Source: G965215045 sp965215045 (lineage in GTDB: Bacteria; Pseudomonadota; Gammaproteobacteria; JABABF01). From it: a DNA stretch of 64,000 nt. The notes below the pieces were generated by a model. The model ran no database searches. It saw nothing but the letters and a program-made list of their open reading frames with translations, and had not been told where the DNA came from. Positions 25,277 through 34,458 of the stretch are shown here, one piece after another (the stretch's first letter is position 1; each line of letters starts with the position of its first letter). Made by a program: the position numbers and the translations under genes. Where the stretch lies: positions 1,736,001-1,800,000 of the forward strand of contig OZ244031.1 of assembly GCA_965215045.1 (NCBI GenBank), written 5' to 3'.

Positions 25277-26287
25277 ATGAGTTACGAAGTCACCCTGCCC
25301 CGTATCAAGGGAACACCGGAAGAGTTAGGGCGGGTGCTCATGCAATCCATCCCGTCTTCCAATACTCACAATACCCGCCAGATGTTTCTCGCTTCCCTGC
25401 GCTCCCGCGGCGGGCGGTTCCAGTATTCGCGTTACAACAAAGGGCTTCCTCTCCGCTACGCTGGCGGCAAGACCTTGGCAGTTGGTCATGTCATTGAGGC
25501 GATACCCGATGGGACACGGTACCTGGTCTCTCCCTTTTTCGGTGGGGGTTCCGTAGAAATTGCCTGTGCAAACGAGCTGGGCATGACCGTACACGGTTAT
25601 GACCTGTTTGATATTCTCATGAATTACTGGCAGGTCCAGCTACGTCAGCCCGAGAGCTTGGCCGAACGGATTGGGGAATGGCAGTCAAATCTTAAAACTT
25701 ATCGCCACGTGAAGCAACGATTACAACAACACTGGAGCGGAGAGAACCCCATTGAGGACAAACTGGAACTGGCGGCACATTACTGGTTCAATCATAACTT
25801 ATCCTATGGGCCTGGCTTTCTGGGGTGGATGTCAAAGATATATACCGATCCAACCCGCTACCAACGCCTCCTCGATAAAGTGCGGTCTTTCCGGTGTCCG
25901 AAGCTGCGTGTCGGGTGCGGTCGTTTTGAGAGAGTGATCCCCCGGCATAATGGTTCATTCCTCTATTGTGATCCTCCATATTATCTGGAGGGCGACAGCC
26001 GGATGTTTCGCGGCATTTACCCACAAAGAAACTTCCCTGTTCACCATGACGGTTTCGATCATGCAAAGCTACGCGATCTGTTGAAAGAGCACAAGGGTGG
26101 TTTTATTCTTTCCTATAATGATTGTGAAGTCATTCGCCAATGGTATTCGGATTTCAAAATTATCGAAGTGGAGTGGCAGTATACGCTTGGGCAGGGTGAG
26201 ACCCGTATCGGTAAGAACCGTATTGAGAATGGTAGCAAGAGTCACGTGAAAGCATCACATGAACTTCTGATTGTAGGGGGTGTCTAA
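25277..26287 (+). CDS. Type II N6-adenine DNA methyltransferase (Dam/D12 class)
   Basis: 336 residues. The AdoMet-binding block (LRYAGGKTLAV, SPFFGGGSVEI at about 59-94) and the catalytic DPPY at 232-235 identify a D12-class adenine methyltransferase, with LSYND near 275. The stop overlaps the start of the restriction enzyme (TAATG), so they form an operon. It should protect the host sequence cut by the partner. The AT-rich composition and the adjacent transposase remnant indicate acquisition by transfer. The recognition sequence cannot be read from the protein. Confidence 0.9.
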   Translation: MSYEVTLPRIKGTPEELGRVLMQSIPSSNTHNTRQMFLASLRSRGGRFQYSRYNKGLPLRYAGGKTLAVGHVIEAIPDGTRYLVSPFFGGGSVEIACANELGMTVHGYDLFDILMNYWQVQLRQPESLAERIGEWQSNLKTYRHVKQRLQQHWSGENPIEDKLELAAHYWFNHNLSYGPGFLGWMSKIYTDPTRYQRLLDKVRSFRCPKLRVGCGRFERVIPRHNGSFLYCDPPYYLEGDSRMFRGIYPQRNFPVHHDGFDHAKLRDLLKEHKGGFILSYNDCEVIRQWYSDFKIIEVEWQYTLGQGETRIGKNRIENGSKSHVKASHELLIVGGV

Positions 26288-27078
26288 TGCCTCAGCGAAG
26301 GGCCATGTCGTCTTGGCATGCCAGCACCGTCAAAGTGGCTGGACACAGAAATGAATATGATTTTGCAGAGATTATCAACGGGCATGTGCACAGGGGCTCG
26401 CATACTGACAAAAAGGATGTAATGGATGAGCAAGACCGATCCCATTCAGTTAAAGCGGGAAGGTGGTGGCAGATATTCTTGTACGGGAAGGAACGATTGA
26501 AAACGAACACCATCTTTCAAGGGATTGGGAGTATTGCGAATATTATGATTGCCTGTCTGGATGCATACCCTCAGGATTTTGCAGCTTACCGAGCGAACAA
26601 GGATGCCGCGAAACAGCGTCTCCGTCCCCACATGCGGCATCTATTGGCCGAACTGCAGAAACCAAAGATCTTTCCTGCTTTTCTGGAGAAGGCACTGTTT
26701 GACGGTGGCAATGCTGAGTATCTTTCCATTTATGCTGGTACGGCATCGACGCCATCCCATCAAAAGCATTTTCATATCTTTCATAGAACTGACGTAATTG
26801 AAGCTCTGCAAAAAGATATAACGTTGGCAAATTCACAGGCACGGCATCAAGGGCAAACACCAGAACAGAAGGTGGTATTCAAGTCGGAATTACAGGGTAA
26901 ACAGATCGGCGAGATTGAGGATCGCCACGATAGTCCAAACCATTACCGGGAAATGAAATTTCGTCTGGATGGCAAAGCCACGTTTGCCATTCTGCGGGAG
27001 TTCATCATCAGTCCTGATCCGACCAAGGCGCGGCCCCGGGCCACGACTTATGGCAAGGCAGTAAGGCTGTTCAAATAA
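26287..27078 (+). CDS. Probable type II restriction endonuclease partner
   Basis: 263 residues, start overlapping the methylase stop by one base (TAATG). I do not recognise a named restriction family. The region DVMDEQDRSHSVKAGRWWQIFLYG (Asp plus SVK at about 45-70, quoted here in part: SVKAGRWWQIFLYG) fits a PD-(D/E)XK-like core as found in several restriction enzymes, and FKSEL near residue 200 is another acidic-Lys candidate. Its position after an adenine methylase is the main evidence. The ending RATTYGKAVRLFK is intact, with no frameshift, so the pair may be active. Confidence 0.65.
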   Translation: MPQRRAMSSWHASTVKVAGHRNEYDFAEIINGHVHRGSHTDKKDVMDEQDRSHSVKAGRWWQIFLYGKERLKTNTIFQGIGSIANIMIACLDAYPQDFAAYRANKDAAKQRLRPHMRHLLAELQKPKIFPAFLEKALFDGGNAEYLSIYAGTASTPSHQKHFHIFHRTDVIEALQKDITLANSQARHQGQTPEQKVVFKSELQGKQIGEIEDRHDSPNHYREMKFRLDGKATFAILREFIISPDPTKARPRATTYGKAVRLFK

Positions 27079-27206
27079 TCGGTGCGCCTGCAGGCGGGGC
27101 AGGATTCCGTTACACTGACACGCCGTGCTGAGCGACGGGGGAGGGGGGAGGCGATCGAGGGGGGAGGCGACGCGCGGGGGAGGCAAAAAACAGAAAACAG
27201 AAAACG

Positions 27207-29108
27207 ATGCGCAAGAAACTGTTTCATCCATACCTGCTGCTCAGCCTGGTACTGCTCGTGGCGGGGGGATTTGCCTACCGCTGGCTGTTCGTGCCGCTTG
27301 CGGATCCAAGCCTGTTTCCGGCCTATGATCCGCTTACCGCCACACCGCCCCCGGAAAAACCCGCAACACCTCCGAACCCGCAGAAGAACGTATTCTTCGG
27401 CGATCTGCACATTCATACACGCCTGTCCCCGGATGCGTTTACCCAGGGGGTGCGGGCCTTCCCCGAGGACGCCTATACCTTTGCCCGCGGCGGGACTATC
27501 CCGCATGCGGCGGGCTATGCGATCAGTCTCTCCCGGCCGCTGGACTTTGCGGCGGTCACCGATCACGCCGAGTACTTGGGTGCCCTGGACACGGGGCGTG
27601 GGGACCAACCATTGAATCGGCATTCCCTGCGGCATGTCCTGCTGAACAGCGGGCGTCTTGCACTTAGCGGGTTCTACATCCGTATGGGTCTGAGCACGGC
27701 AAAATTTTCGCCGCGCAATGACCAGGTCGGTCATGCCGACCCGGTGCGTATGCGCGCCGCCTGGCAACGGATCATCGCCGCCGCCCGGCGTCATAATGAG
27801 CCGGGGGTGTTCACCACCTTCGTGGGCTACGAGTGGACTTCCTTGTACCTTCCGGCGGTTGCCAACCTGCATCGCAACGTGATCTACCGCGGCGATGCTG
27901 TACCAGGGCGCCCCTTCAGTTCCATGGACTCAAAGAATCCCGAGGACTTGTGGCGTGCCTTGCAGGAGCAGGAGGCCCGGGGTATGGAGGCGATCGCCAT
28001 CCCCCACAATTCCAATCTCAGCAATGGCAGGATGTGGATGCGGGAGGATTTCCGCGGCCGCCCGCTCTCGGCCGAGTATGCCGAGTTGCGCATGCGCTAC
28101 GAACCGATCAGCGAAATTCTGCAGGTCAAGGGTTCTTCGGCGGCGCATCCGGTGCTTTCCCCCACGGATGAATTCGCCTCTTTTGAACTCTACGAGCGTT
28201 TGTTGTCCAGGGACCTCGGGACGGGAGAACCCCGCGGCAGTTACATGCGCGATGCCTTGCGCACGGGCCTGGAGTTGCAGCAGAACCGGGGTTTCAATCC
28301 CTACCGTTTCGGCGTCATCGGCAGCAGCGATGGACACAATGCCAGTTCGCCGGTGGAGGAGAGCAGTTATCACGGCAAGTTGCCGATGCTGGACGGCAGT
28401 GCCGGGCTCCGCACCAACCATGCCCTGCTGCTGCCCGAGGAGCAGAATATCGTGATGCGTTGGGGTTCGGGTGGCCTGGCCGCGGTCTGGGCGGAGGAGA
28501 ATACGCGCGCTTCCCTGTTCGACGCCCTGCGCCGGAAGGAGAGTTATGCGACTTCCGGCACTCGCATCATGCTGCGTTTTTTCGGCGGCTGGGGCTATCC
28601 CCGGGACCTGTGGCAGCGGTCGAACCCGGCGCGGACGGGCTATGCGCAGGGTGTGCCGATGGGCGGGGTGCTGCCGGCACGGACGACTGCGCGCCCGGTC
28701 CTTGCCGTCTCGGCCTGGAAGGATCCCGAGGGGGCGAACTTGGATCGCATCCAGGTGATCAAGGGCTGGGTGGACGCCGACGGGCAGAGCCGGGAGAAGA
28801 TTTATAACGTGGCGGCTGCCGATGGTCGGCAACCCGACCCGCAAACCGGTCGTCTGGCACCCGTGGGGAATACGGTGGACCTCGGCACGGCGCACTACCG
28901 GAACAGCATCGGTGCAGTGCGCCTGACGGCGGTGTGGAGCGACCCGGATTTCGACCCCGCACAACGGGCCTTTTACTATGTGCGGGTGCTGGAAATCCCG
29001 ACGCCGCGCTGGTCCACTTTTGATGCCCTGCGCCTGGGCATCGAGCCGCCGGAACCCGCCACGCTGCAGGAGCGTGCGATCAGTTCGGCGATCTGGTACC
29101 AACCCTGA
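27207..29108 (+). CDS. DUF3604 protein, first tandem copy
   Basis: 633 residues. An N-terminal hydrophobic helix (LLLSLVLLVAGGFAYRWLF) anchors or exports the protein. The DUF3604 hallmarks follow: FGDLHIHT near residue 64-71, FAAVTDHAEYLG, FTTFVGYEWTS, AIPHNSN and FGVIGSSDGHNAS, a set of His and Asp residues like those of PHP-type metal-dependent hydrolases. The substrate is unknown. A second copy follows after a 52-base gap. The upstream words CGTTACACTG are repeated before both copies, so the promoter region was duplicated with the gene. The C-terminal ~200 residues of the copies are practically identical. Confidence 0.88.
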   Translation: MRKKLFHPYLLLSLVLLVAGGFAYRWLFVPLADPSLFPAYDPLTATPPPEKPATPPNPQKNVFFGDLHIHTRLSPDAFTQGVRAFPEDAYTFARGGTIPHAAGYAISLSRPLDFAAVTDHAEYLGALDTGRGDQPLNRHSLRHVLLNSGRLALSGFYIRMGLSTAKFSPRNDQVGHADPVRMRAAWQRIIAAARRHNEPGVFTTFVGYEWTSLYLPAVANLHRNVIYRGDAVPGRPFSSMDSKNPEDLWRALQEQEARGMEAIAIPHNSNLSNGRMWMREDFRGRPLSAEYAELRMRYEPISEILQVKGSSAAHPVLSPTDEFASFELYERLLSRDLGTGEPRGSYMRDALRTGLELQQNRGFNPYRFGVIGSSDGHNASSPVEESSYHGKLPMLDGSAGLRTNHALLLPEEQNIVMRWGSGGLAAVWAEENTRASLFDALRRKESYATSGTRIMLRFFGGWGYPRDLWQRSNPARTGYAQGVPMGGVLPARTTARPVLAVSAWKDPEGANLDRIQVIKGWVDADGQSREKIYNVAAADGRQPDPQTGRLAPVGNTVDLGTAHYRNSIGAVRLTAVWSDPDFDPAQRAFYYVRVLEIPTPRWSTFDALRLGIEPPEPATLQERAISSAIWYQP

Positions 29109-29160
29109 GGCCCAATTTCGTTACACTGGCACGATGTACTGAGCGGGGAAAACGAAAACG

Positions 29161-31062
29161 ATGCGCAAGAAACTGTTTCATCCATACTGGCTGGTCGCCC
29201 TGGCCCTGCTGGTGGCGGGTTTTTTTGCCTACCGCTGGCTGTTCACGCCACTTGCGGACCCGAGCCTGTTCCCGGTCTACGACCCGCGCAATGTCACGCC
29301 GCCCCCGGAAAAACCCGCAACACCTCCAAACCCGCAGAGGAACGTATTCTTCGGCGATCTGCACATTCATACGAGCCTGTCCTCGGATGCATTTACCCAG
29401 GGGGTGCGGGCCTTCCCCGAGGACGCCTATACCTTTGCCCGCGGCGGGACCATCCGGCATCCGGCGGGCTATGCGATCAGTCTCTCCCGGCCACTGGACT
29501 TTGCAGCGGTCACCGATCACGCCGAGTACCTGGGCACCCTGGACACGGGACGCCCGGACCTGTTGTTGAACCGGCGCCCCCTGCGGGAGGTACTGCTGAA
29601 CAGCGGGCGTCTTGCACTCAGTTGGTTTTACATCCGTATAGGCACGGCGACGGGAAAGTTTGCGCGCTACAGGATCGGCCTCGCCCATGCCGACCCGGCG
29701 CGCATGCGCGCCGCCTGGCAACGGATCATCGCCGCCGCCCGGCGTCATAATGAGCCGGGAGTGTTCACCACCTTCGTGGGCTACGAGTGGACTTCTTTTT
29801 ACGAACTGGATGATGCCAACCTGCATCGCAACGTGATCTACCGCGGCCTGGATGTCCCGGAGCGTCCCTTCAGTGCCATGGACTCGAATAATCCCGAGGA
29901 CTTGTGGCGTGCCCTGCAGGCACAGGAGGCCCGGGGCATGGAGGCGATCGCCATTCCCCACAACTCGAATGCCAGCAATGGCAGGATGTGGATGCGGGAG
30001 GATTTCAGCGGCGACCCGCTCTCAGCCGAGTATGCCGAATTGCGCATGCGCTACGAACCGATCAGTGAAATTCTGCAGGTCAAGGGTTCTTCGGCGGCGC
30101 ATCCAGTGCTTTCCCCCACGGATGAGTTTGCCTCTTTTGAACTCTACGAGCAGTTGTTATCCGCGGAGGTGGTGCGCGGGGAAGTCCGCGGCAGTTACAT
30201 GCGCGATGCCCTGCGCACGGGCCTGGAGTTGCAGCAGAACCGGGGTTTCAATCCCTACCGTTTCGGCGTCATCGGCAGCAGCGATGGACACAATGCCAGT
30301 TCGCCGGTGGAGGAGAACAGTTATCACGGCAAGCTGCCGGCGATGGATGGCAGTGCCGGGATGCGCACCAACCATGCCCTGCTGTTGCCCGAGGAGCGGA
30401 ATCTCGCCTTGCGTTGGGGTTCGGGCGGCCTGGCCGCGGTCTGGGCGGAGGAGAATACGCGCGACTCCCTGTTCGACGCCCTGCGCCGGAAGGAGAGCTA
30501 TGCGACTTCCGGCACGCGCATCAGGCTGCGTTTTTTCGGCGGCTGGGACTATCCCCGGGACCTGTGGCAGCGGTCGAACCCGGCGCGGACGGGCTATGCG
30601 CAGGGTGTGCCGATGGGCGGGGTGCTGCCGGCACGGACGACTGCGCGCCCGGTCCTTGCCGTCTCGGCCTGGAAGGATCCCGAGGGGGCGAACTTGGATC
30701 GCATCCAGGTGATCAAGGGCTGGGTGGACGCCGACGGGCAGAGCCGGGAGAAGATTTATAACGTGGCGGCTGCCGATGGTCGGCAACCCGACCCGCAAAC
30801 CGGTCGTCTGGCACCCGTGGGGAATACGGTGGATCTCGGCACAGCGCACTACCGGAACAGTATCGGTGCAGTGCGTCTGACGGCGGTGTGGAGCGACCCG
30901 GATTTCGACCCCGCACAGCGGGCCTTTTACTATGTGCGGGTGCTGGAAATCCCGACGCCGCGCTGGTCCACTTTTGATGCCCTGCGCCTGGGCATCGAGC
31001 CGCCGGAACCCGCCACGCTGCAGGAGCGTGCGATCAGTTCGGCGATCTGGTACCGTCCCTGA
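29161..31062 (+). CDS. DUF3604 protein, second tandem copy
   Basis: 633 residues, the same length as the first copy, and offset from it by 1954 bp. All metal-site motifs are kept (FGDLHIHT, TDHAEYLG, GSSDGHNAS). Divergence is concentrated in residues 140-175 (RPDLLLNRRPLREV, SWFYIRIGTATGKFARYR), around 220 (YELDDANLHRN), and near 345-355 (AEVVRGEVRG); the final third is nearly the same in both DNA and protein, which suggests recent gene conversion at the 3' end. Five 20-bp repeats begin immediately at its stop codon. Confidence 0.88.
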   Translation: MRKKLFHPYWLVALALLVAGFFAYRWLFTPLADPSLFPVYDPRNVTPPPEKPATPPNPQRNVFFGDLHIHTSLSSDAFTQGVRAFPEDAYTFARGGTIRHPAGYAISLSRPLDFAAVTDHAEYLGTLDTGRPDLLLNRRPLREVLLNSGRLALSWFYIRIGTATGKFARYRIGLAHADPARMRAAWQRIIAAARRHNEPGVFTTFVGYEWTSFYELDDANLHRNVIYRGLDVPERPFSAMDSNNPEDLWRALQAQEARGMEAIAIPHNSNASNGRMWMREDFSGDPLSAEYAELRMRYEPISEILQVKGSSAAHPVLSPTDEFASFELYEQLLSAEVVRGEVRGSYMRDALRTGLELQQNRGFNPYRFGVIGSSDGHNASSPVEENSYHGKLPAMDGSAGMRTNHALLLPEERNLALRWGSGGLAAVWAEENTRDSLFDALRRKESYATSGTRIRLRFFGGWDYPRDLWQRSNPARTGYAQGVPMGGVLPARTTARPVLAVSAWKDPEGANLDRIQVIKGWVDADGQSREKIYNVAAADGRQPDPQTGRLAPVGNTVDLGTAHYRNSIGAVRLTAVWSDPDFDPAQRAFYYVRVLEIPTPRWSTFDALRLGIEPPEPATLQERAISSAIWYRP

Positions 31063-31162
31063 GCCCGGGCGGAGAGGAACACGCCAGGGCGGAGAGGAAC
31101 ATGCCCGGGTGGAGAGGAATATGCCTGGGCGGAGAGGAACATGCCCGGGCGGAGAGAGACAC
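31063..31162 (+). repeat. Minisatellite: five 20-bp tandem repeats
   Basis: Unit GCCCGGGCGGAGAGGAACAC with one to three changes per copy, starting directly after the stop codon of the second DUF3604 gene and ending before the convergent DUF1214 gene. It may act in termination or be neutral. Confidence 0.9.
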
Positions 31163-31178
31163 GCCCGGACGGTGCTCT

Positions 31179-32432
31179 TTATTTGAATAGCGGGGCGTCG
31201 TAGCGGGGCGGGCGCGGCGCGGCCACCCGCGGCATGGTCGAGCCCTGGCGGCGCAGCCAGGCTTCCAGTTCTGTCACGGGCACGATATCCAGGCGCGGAT
31301 GTTCTGCACTTTCCAGGGGGCGCTCCAGTCCCTGCCAGCGCAGGAAGGAAGTGCCTTCGGCCTCGCCATCCGGGTCCAGCCAGTTCTGCAGACCGGGATC
31401 TTCCAGGGCGATGACGAAGCGGAAGGAGCCGTCCGGGTCCAGGTGCGCCTGCGTGTGGTTCAGGCTGCACTGGCGGTGCACCCAGTCCGGGGTCGCAAAC
31501 CACGGCGTGCCGACCTGGATCGCCTGGTACAGGGCCGGGCTGCGGCGCACGGTGACGACCAGTGCCTGTTGTGGGGGGATGCGGTAGCGGAACAGGCTGC
31601 CCCGCTGGCTGGGCAGGCCTTCGCGGGTCGGGCGGGGTGTCACGATTTGATTTTCCGGCAGTGCAGAGATGCGCCGGGGAAACACTTGTGCCCAGAGCTC
31701 GGCACTGCGCCGCAGGTAACGGGCCGCCCGCACAAAAGGTTTTTCCGGCTCTCGCAATTGGGCCGGTGGCCTCTGGTCCAGGCGCCGCAGGCTGACGCGG
31801 GAGGCACTTTCCCGCCCCCAGTCGCTGAAGGTCTGGCGTACCAGCACACTGCGTGCCTGCGCCGGCAGGGCAAACCATTTGCCCGGGCGTCTGGCACCGC
31901 CCAGGTAGATGCGAAAAGCTTCGTTGGCTTGCAAGCCCATGTTGTCGTCGTCCAGGATTTGCAGGCTTTTGCCCACGGCGAGCTGTGCGTCTTCGCTCAG
32001 CAGCTGGAAATACAGGCTGGTGTGCGTCCCCCGCACGCCCTCCAGCACGTACTGTCCCTCGGGGTCGATGGACGCAAAAGAATACTGGTTGTCGGGGTTG
32101 TACAGTCCCGGGGCCGCGGCGATCTGGTAGGAGCGCACCAGGCCCAGGCTGTGCGGATAATTGCGTGTTGTAGCGGTGCGCCAGGAAGAGTGGACCAGCG
32201 CGGCCAGGAAATCCTCGGTATGCCGGGCGGCCCTGGGAGAGGAACGGCTGTAGGGAGTGGAGAACAACAGGGCCTCGGTCTCGGCGATCGCCTCTCGCCA
32301 CGGGGCACTGTGCTCGGCTCCCCGCAGGGCGGGTGCTCCACTACCAGCGCAGGCAGCGCAACTGAGCACTGCAGCGAACAGTGCGGCCCGGGCACCGCCC
32401 CGGGAATATGGAACTGCTAAATCAGAATGCAT
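31179..32432 (-). CDS. Secreted or lipoprotein-type DUF1214-like protein
   Basis: 417 residues. The start region MHSDLAVPYSRGGARAALF leads to a hydrophobic core and LSCAACAGSG, a possible lipobox (AAC) or signal-peptidase site, so it is probably exported. The body resembles the DUF1214 protein at 1805-2917: NPDNQYSFASIDPEGQYVLEG, IYLGGARRPGKW, and the C-terminal LQNWLDPDGEAEG motif. The last ~30 residues are basic and Pro-rich. Function is not known. A duplicated copy of its start region lies 66 bases upstream. Confidence 0.7.
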   Translation of the reverse strand: MHSDLAVPYSRGGARAALFAAVLSCAACAGSGAPALRGAEHSAPWREAIAETEALLFSTPYSRSSPRAARHTEDFLAALVHSSWRTATTRNYPHSLGLVRSYQIAAAPGLYNPDNQYSFASIDPEGQYVLEGVRGTHTSLYFQLLSEDAQLAVGKSLQILDDDNMGLQANEAFRIYLGGARRPGKWFALPAQARSVLVRQTFSDWGRESASRVSLRRLDQRPPAQLREPEKPFVRAARYLRRSAELWAQVFPRRISALPENQIVTPRPTREGLPSQRGSLFRYRIPPQQALVVTVRRSPALYQAIQVGTPWFATPDWVHRQCSLNHTQAHLDPDGSFRFVIALEDPGLQNWLDPDGEAEGTSFLRWQGLERPLESAEHPRLDIVPVTELEAWLRRQGSTMPRVAAPRPPRYDAPLFK

Positions 32433-32506
32433 CGCGGGTTAACAGGCGCGCCACCGAAGCGTAATTTTGGAGCATGGAGTTGCTAAATCAAAATGCATTG
32501 CGGGGT
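32404..32506 (-). repeat. Two copies of a 37-bp start region
   Basis: The copies at 32404-32440 and 32470-32506 differ at about seven positions. Each contains an ATG followed by codons for MH(S/F)DLA(V/T)P. The inner one is the real start of the DUF1214 gene; the outer one is followed by an unrelated continuation, so it is a fossil start. Confidence 0.75.
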
Positions 32507-32508
32507 GG

Positions 32509-32514
32509 ATTATA
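32509..32514 (-). promoter_or_regulatory. Consensus -10 box reading toward the DUF1214 gene
   Basis: TATAAT on the minus strand, just upstream of the fossil start and about 77 bases from the real ATG. No clear -35. On the plus strand a perfect TTGACA (32542-32547) and a 7-bp inverted repeat CCTCCGG/CCGGAGG (32575-32581 and 32593-32599) precede the ipd operon, without a good -10 in place. Confidence 0.4.
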
Positions 32515-32673
32515 TCGTTTTGTTCCTGTCGCTGAAGGCCGTTGACAGGTACCCGGACGGGGAGTTTTCTCAAGCCTCCGGTGCGTCCTCTGCCGGAGGC
32601 ACGGGCGGTGCATTCTCGCGGCAGCGGGAAAGCGTCGGCAGATGGCGGACTGGTAGAATACGCCCGCCGCGGA

Positions 32674-33573
32674 ATGCAGAATCAAAGTATGAACAAACAG
32701 TTGAGTGCCGCCCAGGTAGTGGACCAGCTGCACGACGGGATGTGCATCGGTATCGGCGGTTGGGGCGGGCGGCGCAAACCCATGGCACTGGTGCGTGAGA
32801 TTTTGCGTTCCCCGCTCACAGACCTCACCGTGGTCGCCTACGGCGGTCCCGAAATCGGAATGCTCTGCGCCGCCGGCAAGGTGCGCAAGCTGATCTACGG
32901 TTTTGTCTCCCTCGATGTGATTCCCCTGGAGGCGCATTTTCGCAAGGCGCGCCAGGCGGGGGCGGTGCAGGTCATGGAACTGGATGAGGGCATGTTGCAG
33001 TGGGGACTGCGCGCTGCGGCGATGCGCCTGCCCTTTCTGCCGCACCGGGCCGGCATGGGTTCCGACGTGCTCACGGTCAATCCCGGCATTGAGACGGTGC
33101 GCTCGCCATACCCGGATGCCGAGACCCTGGTCGCGGTGCCGGCACTGCAGCTGGATGCCGCACTGCTGCATGTCAATCGCGCCGATGTCCGCGGTAACAA
33201 CCAGTTGCTGGGGCCGGATCCTTTTTTCGACGAGTGGTTTGCCCGCGCCGCACAGCGTACCTGGATCAGTTGTGATGAACTGGTCGCCGCGGAGGAAAAC
33301 TGCGGTGACCCGGAACGGGCGCGCCTGTCCATGCCCATCGAGCGCAGCCTGGTCAGCGGCGTGGTCGAGGCACCCTGGGGGGCGCACCCTACGGCCTGTG
33401 CCCCGCGCTACGGGATCGATGTCGGACATCTTAAAGAGTACTCCGCGTCGGCAAAGGAAGAAGATGGTTGGCAAAAATATTATGAGCAGTACATCGGCGT
33501 CCCCGAGGCGCAGTACCTGCAGGCGGTCGGTGGCACAGAACGGATCGCGGGCCTGTCCCTGCCGGTATTCTGA
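32674..33573 (+). CDS. ipdA: IpdA-like subunit of the steroid-ring COCHEA-CoA hydrolase (CoA-transferase family)
   Basis: 299 residues from ATG 32674 (ATG 32689 is also possible). The block GMCIGIGGWGGRRKPMAL, then TVVAYGGP.IGML.AAGKVRK, ELDEGMLQWGLRAAA and LPFLPHRAG.GSD follow mycobacterial IpdA closely, as I know that family. IpdA and IpdB together open the last carbocyclic ring of the steroid nucleus (COCHEA-CoA) although they resemble class I CoA-transferases. The gene heads an operon with ipdB, ipdC, two acyl-CoA dehydrogenases and a FadA6-like thiolase, the same set as in the KstR2 regulon. That context makes the assignment strong. Confidence 0.88.
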   Translation: MQNQSMNKQLSAAQVVDQLHDGMCIGIGGWGGRRKPMALVREILRSPLTDLTVVAYGGPEIGMLCAAGKVRKLIYGFVSLDVIPLEAHFRKARQAGAVQVMELDEGMLQWGLRAAAMRLPFLPHRAGMGSDVLTVNPGIETVRSPYPDAETLVAVPALQLDAALLHVNRADVRGNNQLLGPDPFFDEWFARAAQRTWISCDELVAAEENCGDPERARLSMPIERSLVSGVVEAPWGAHPTACAPRYGIDVGHLKEYSASAKEEDGWQKYYEQYIGVPEAQYLQAVGGTERIAGLSLPVF

Positions 33574-33649
33574 TAGAGCCGATGAATGATTCCGCAGCGC
33601 AGTGCATACAGGCCGGGCCGGGCATTGCCACGGCCCTGAAGTCCGGGCG

Positions 33650-34453
33650 ATGAGTGAGGCCGCAGAAAAGTGCACGCTGGCCGAGCTGTGCATCGCCGCC
33701 GCCGCGGCAGCCTGGCGCGATGACGGTGAGGTGCTGGCCACCGGCATCGGCCTGGTGCCGCGGCTCGCCGCCAGCCTGGCCATGCTGAGTTGCAACCCGG
33801 CACTGATGATGACCGACGGGGAGGCATACCTGGTCTCTGAGCCCGTGCCGGTCGGCCCGCGCAACGGCTATCAACCCCGGGTGGAGGGCTGGATGCCGTA
33901 CGCGCGAGTGTTCGACAATCTCTGGGGCGGGCGGCGTCATGCAATGGTCATGCCGACGCAAATCGACCGCTGGGGGCAGAGCAACATCAGTTGCATCGGC
34001 GAGGATTTTCAGCGTCCCAAGGTGCAGCTCCTGGGGGTGCGCGGTTTTCCCGGCAACACGATCCATCATCCCAACTCGATGTTTGTAATCGCCCACAGCA
34101 AGCGCGTGTTCGTTCCCGGAGAGGTCGACATGGTGGCCGGTGCCGGTTACCGGCCGGAGCGTTTCCCGGAGGGGGCGCGCACCGATTTCATCGATTTGCG
34201 ACTGATCGTGAGCAATTTGTGCGTGCTGGATTTCAGCGGCCCCGAACACGGCATCGCGCTGCGTTCCCTGCATCCCGGCGTGAGCTCGAAACAGGTTACT
34301 GAGAACACCGGTTTTCCCGTGCAGATGGCGGAGCAAACACCGGAGACTCCCCTGCCGGATGCGGCTCAACTGGAAATCATCCGGCGCTTGGACCCGCACA
34401 ATTTGCGCGCCGGGGTGTTCGAGGGCAACCCGGGCGCGGTCCCCGGGGACTGA
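33650..34453 (+). CDS. ipdB: IpdB-like subunit of the steroid-ring COCHEA-CoA hydrolase
   Basis: 267 residues from ATG 33650. The text LATGIGLVPRLAASLAM, LMMTDGEAYLVSEP, RRHAMVMPTQIDRWGQSNIS and the GNTIHHPNS motif are those of IpdB, the partner of IpdA, with a class I CoA-transferase fold. The gene follows ipdA after 76 bases. The C-terminal residues contain the LDP.NLRAG.F ending of the family. Both subunits are needed to form the active heterotetramer. Confidence 0.88.
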   Translation: MSEAAEKCTLAELCIAAAAAAWRDDGEVLATGIGLVPRLAASLAMLSCNPALMMTDGEAYLVSEPVPVGPRNGYQPRVEGWMPYARVFDNLWGGRRHAMVMPTQIDRWGQSNISCIGEDFQRPKVQLLGVRGFPGNTIHHPNSMFVIAHSKRVFVPGEVDMVAGAGYRPERFPEGARTDFIDLRLIVSNLCVLDFSGPEHGIALRSLHPGVSSKQVTENTGFPVQMAEQTPETPLPDAAQLEIIRRLDPHNLRAGVFEGNPGAVPGD

Positions 34454-34458
34454 GGGCA

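Noticed and set aside
30157..32301. Minus-strand open frame of 714 codons
   Set aside because: Spans antisense of the second DUF3604 gene, the minisatellite and another frame of the DUF1214 gene; no family motif.
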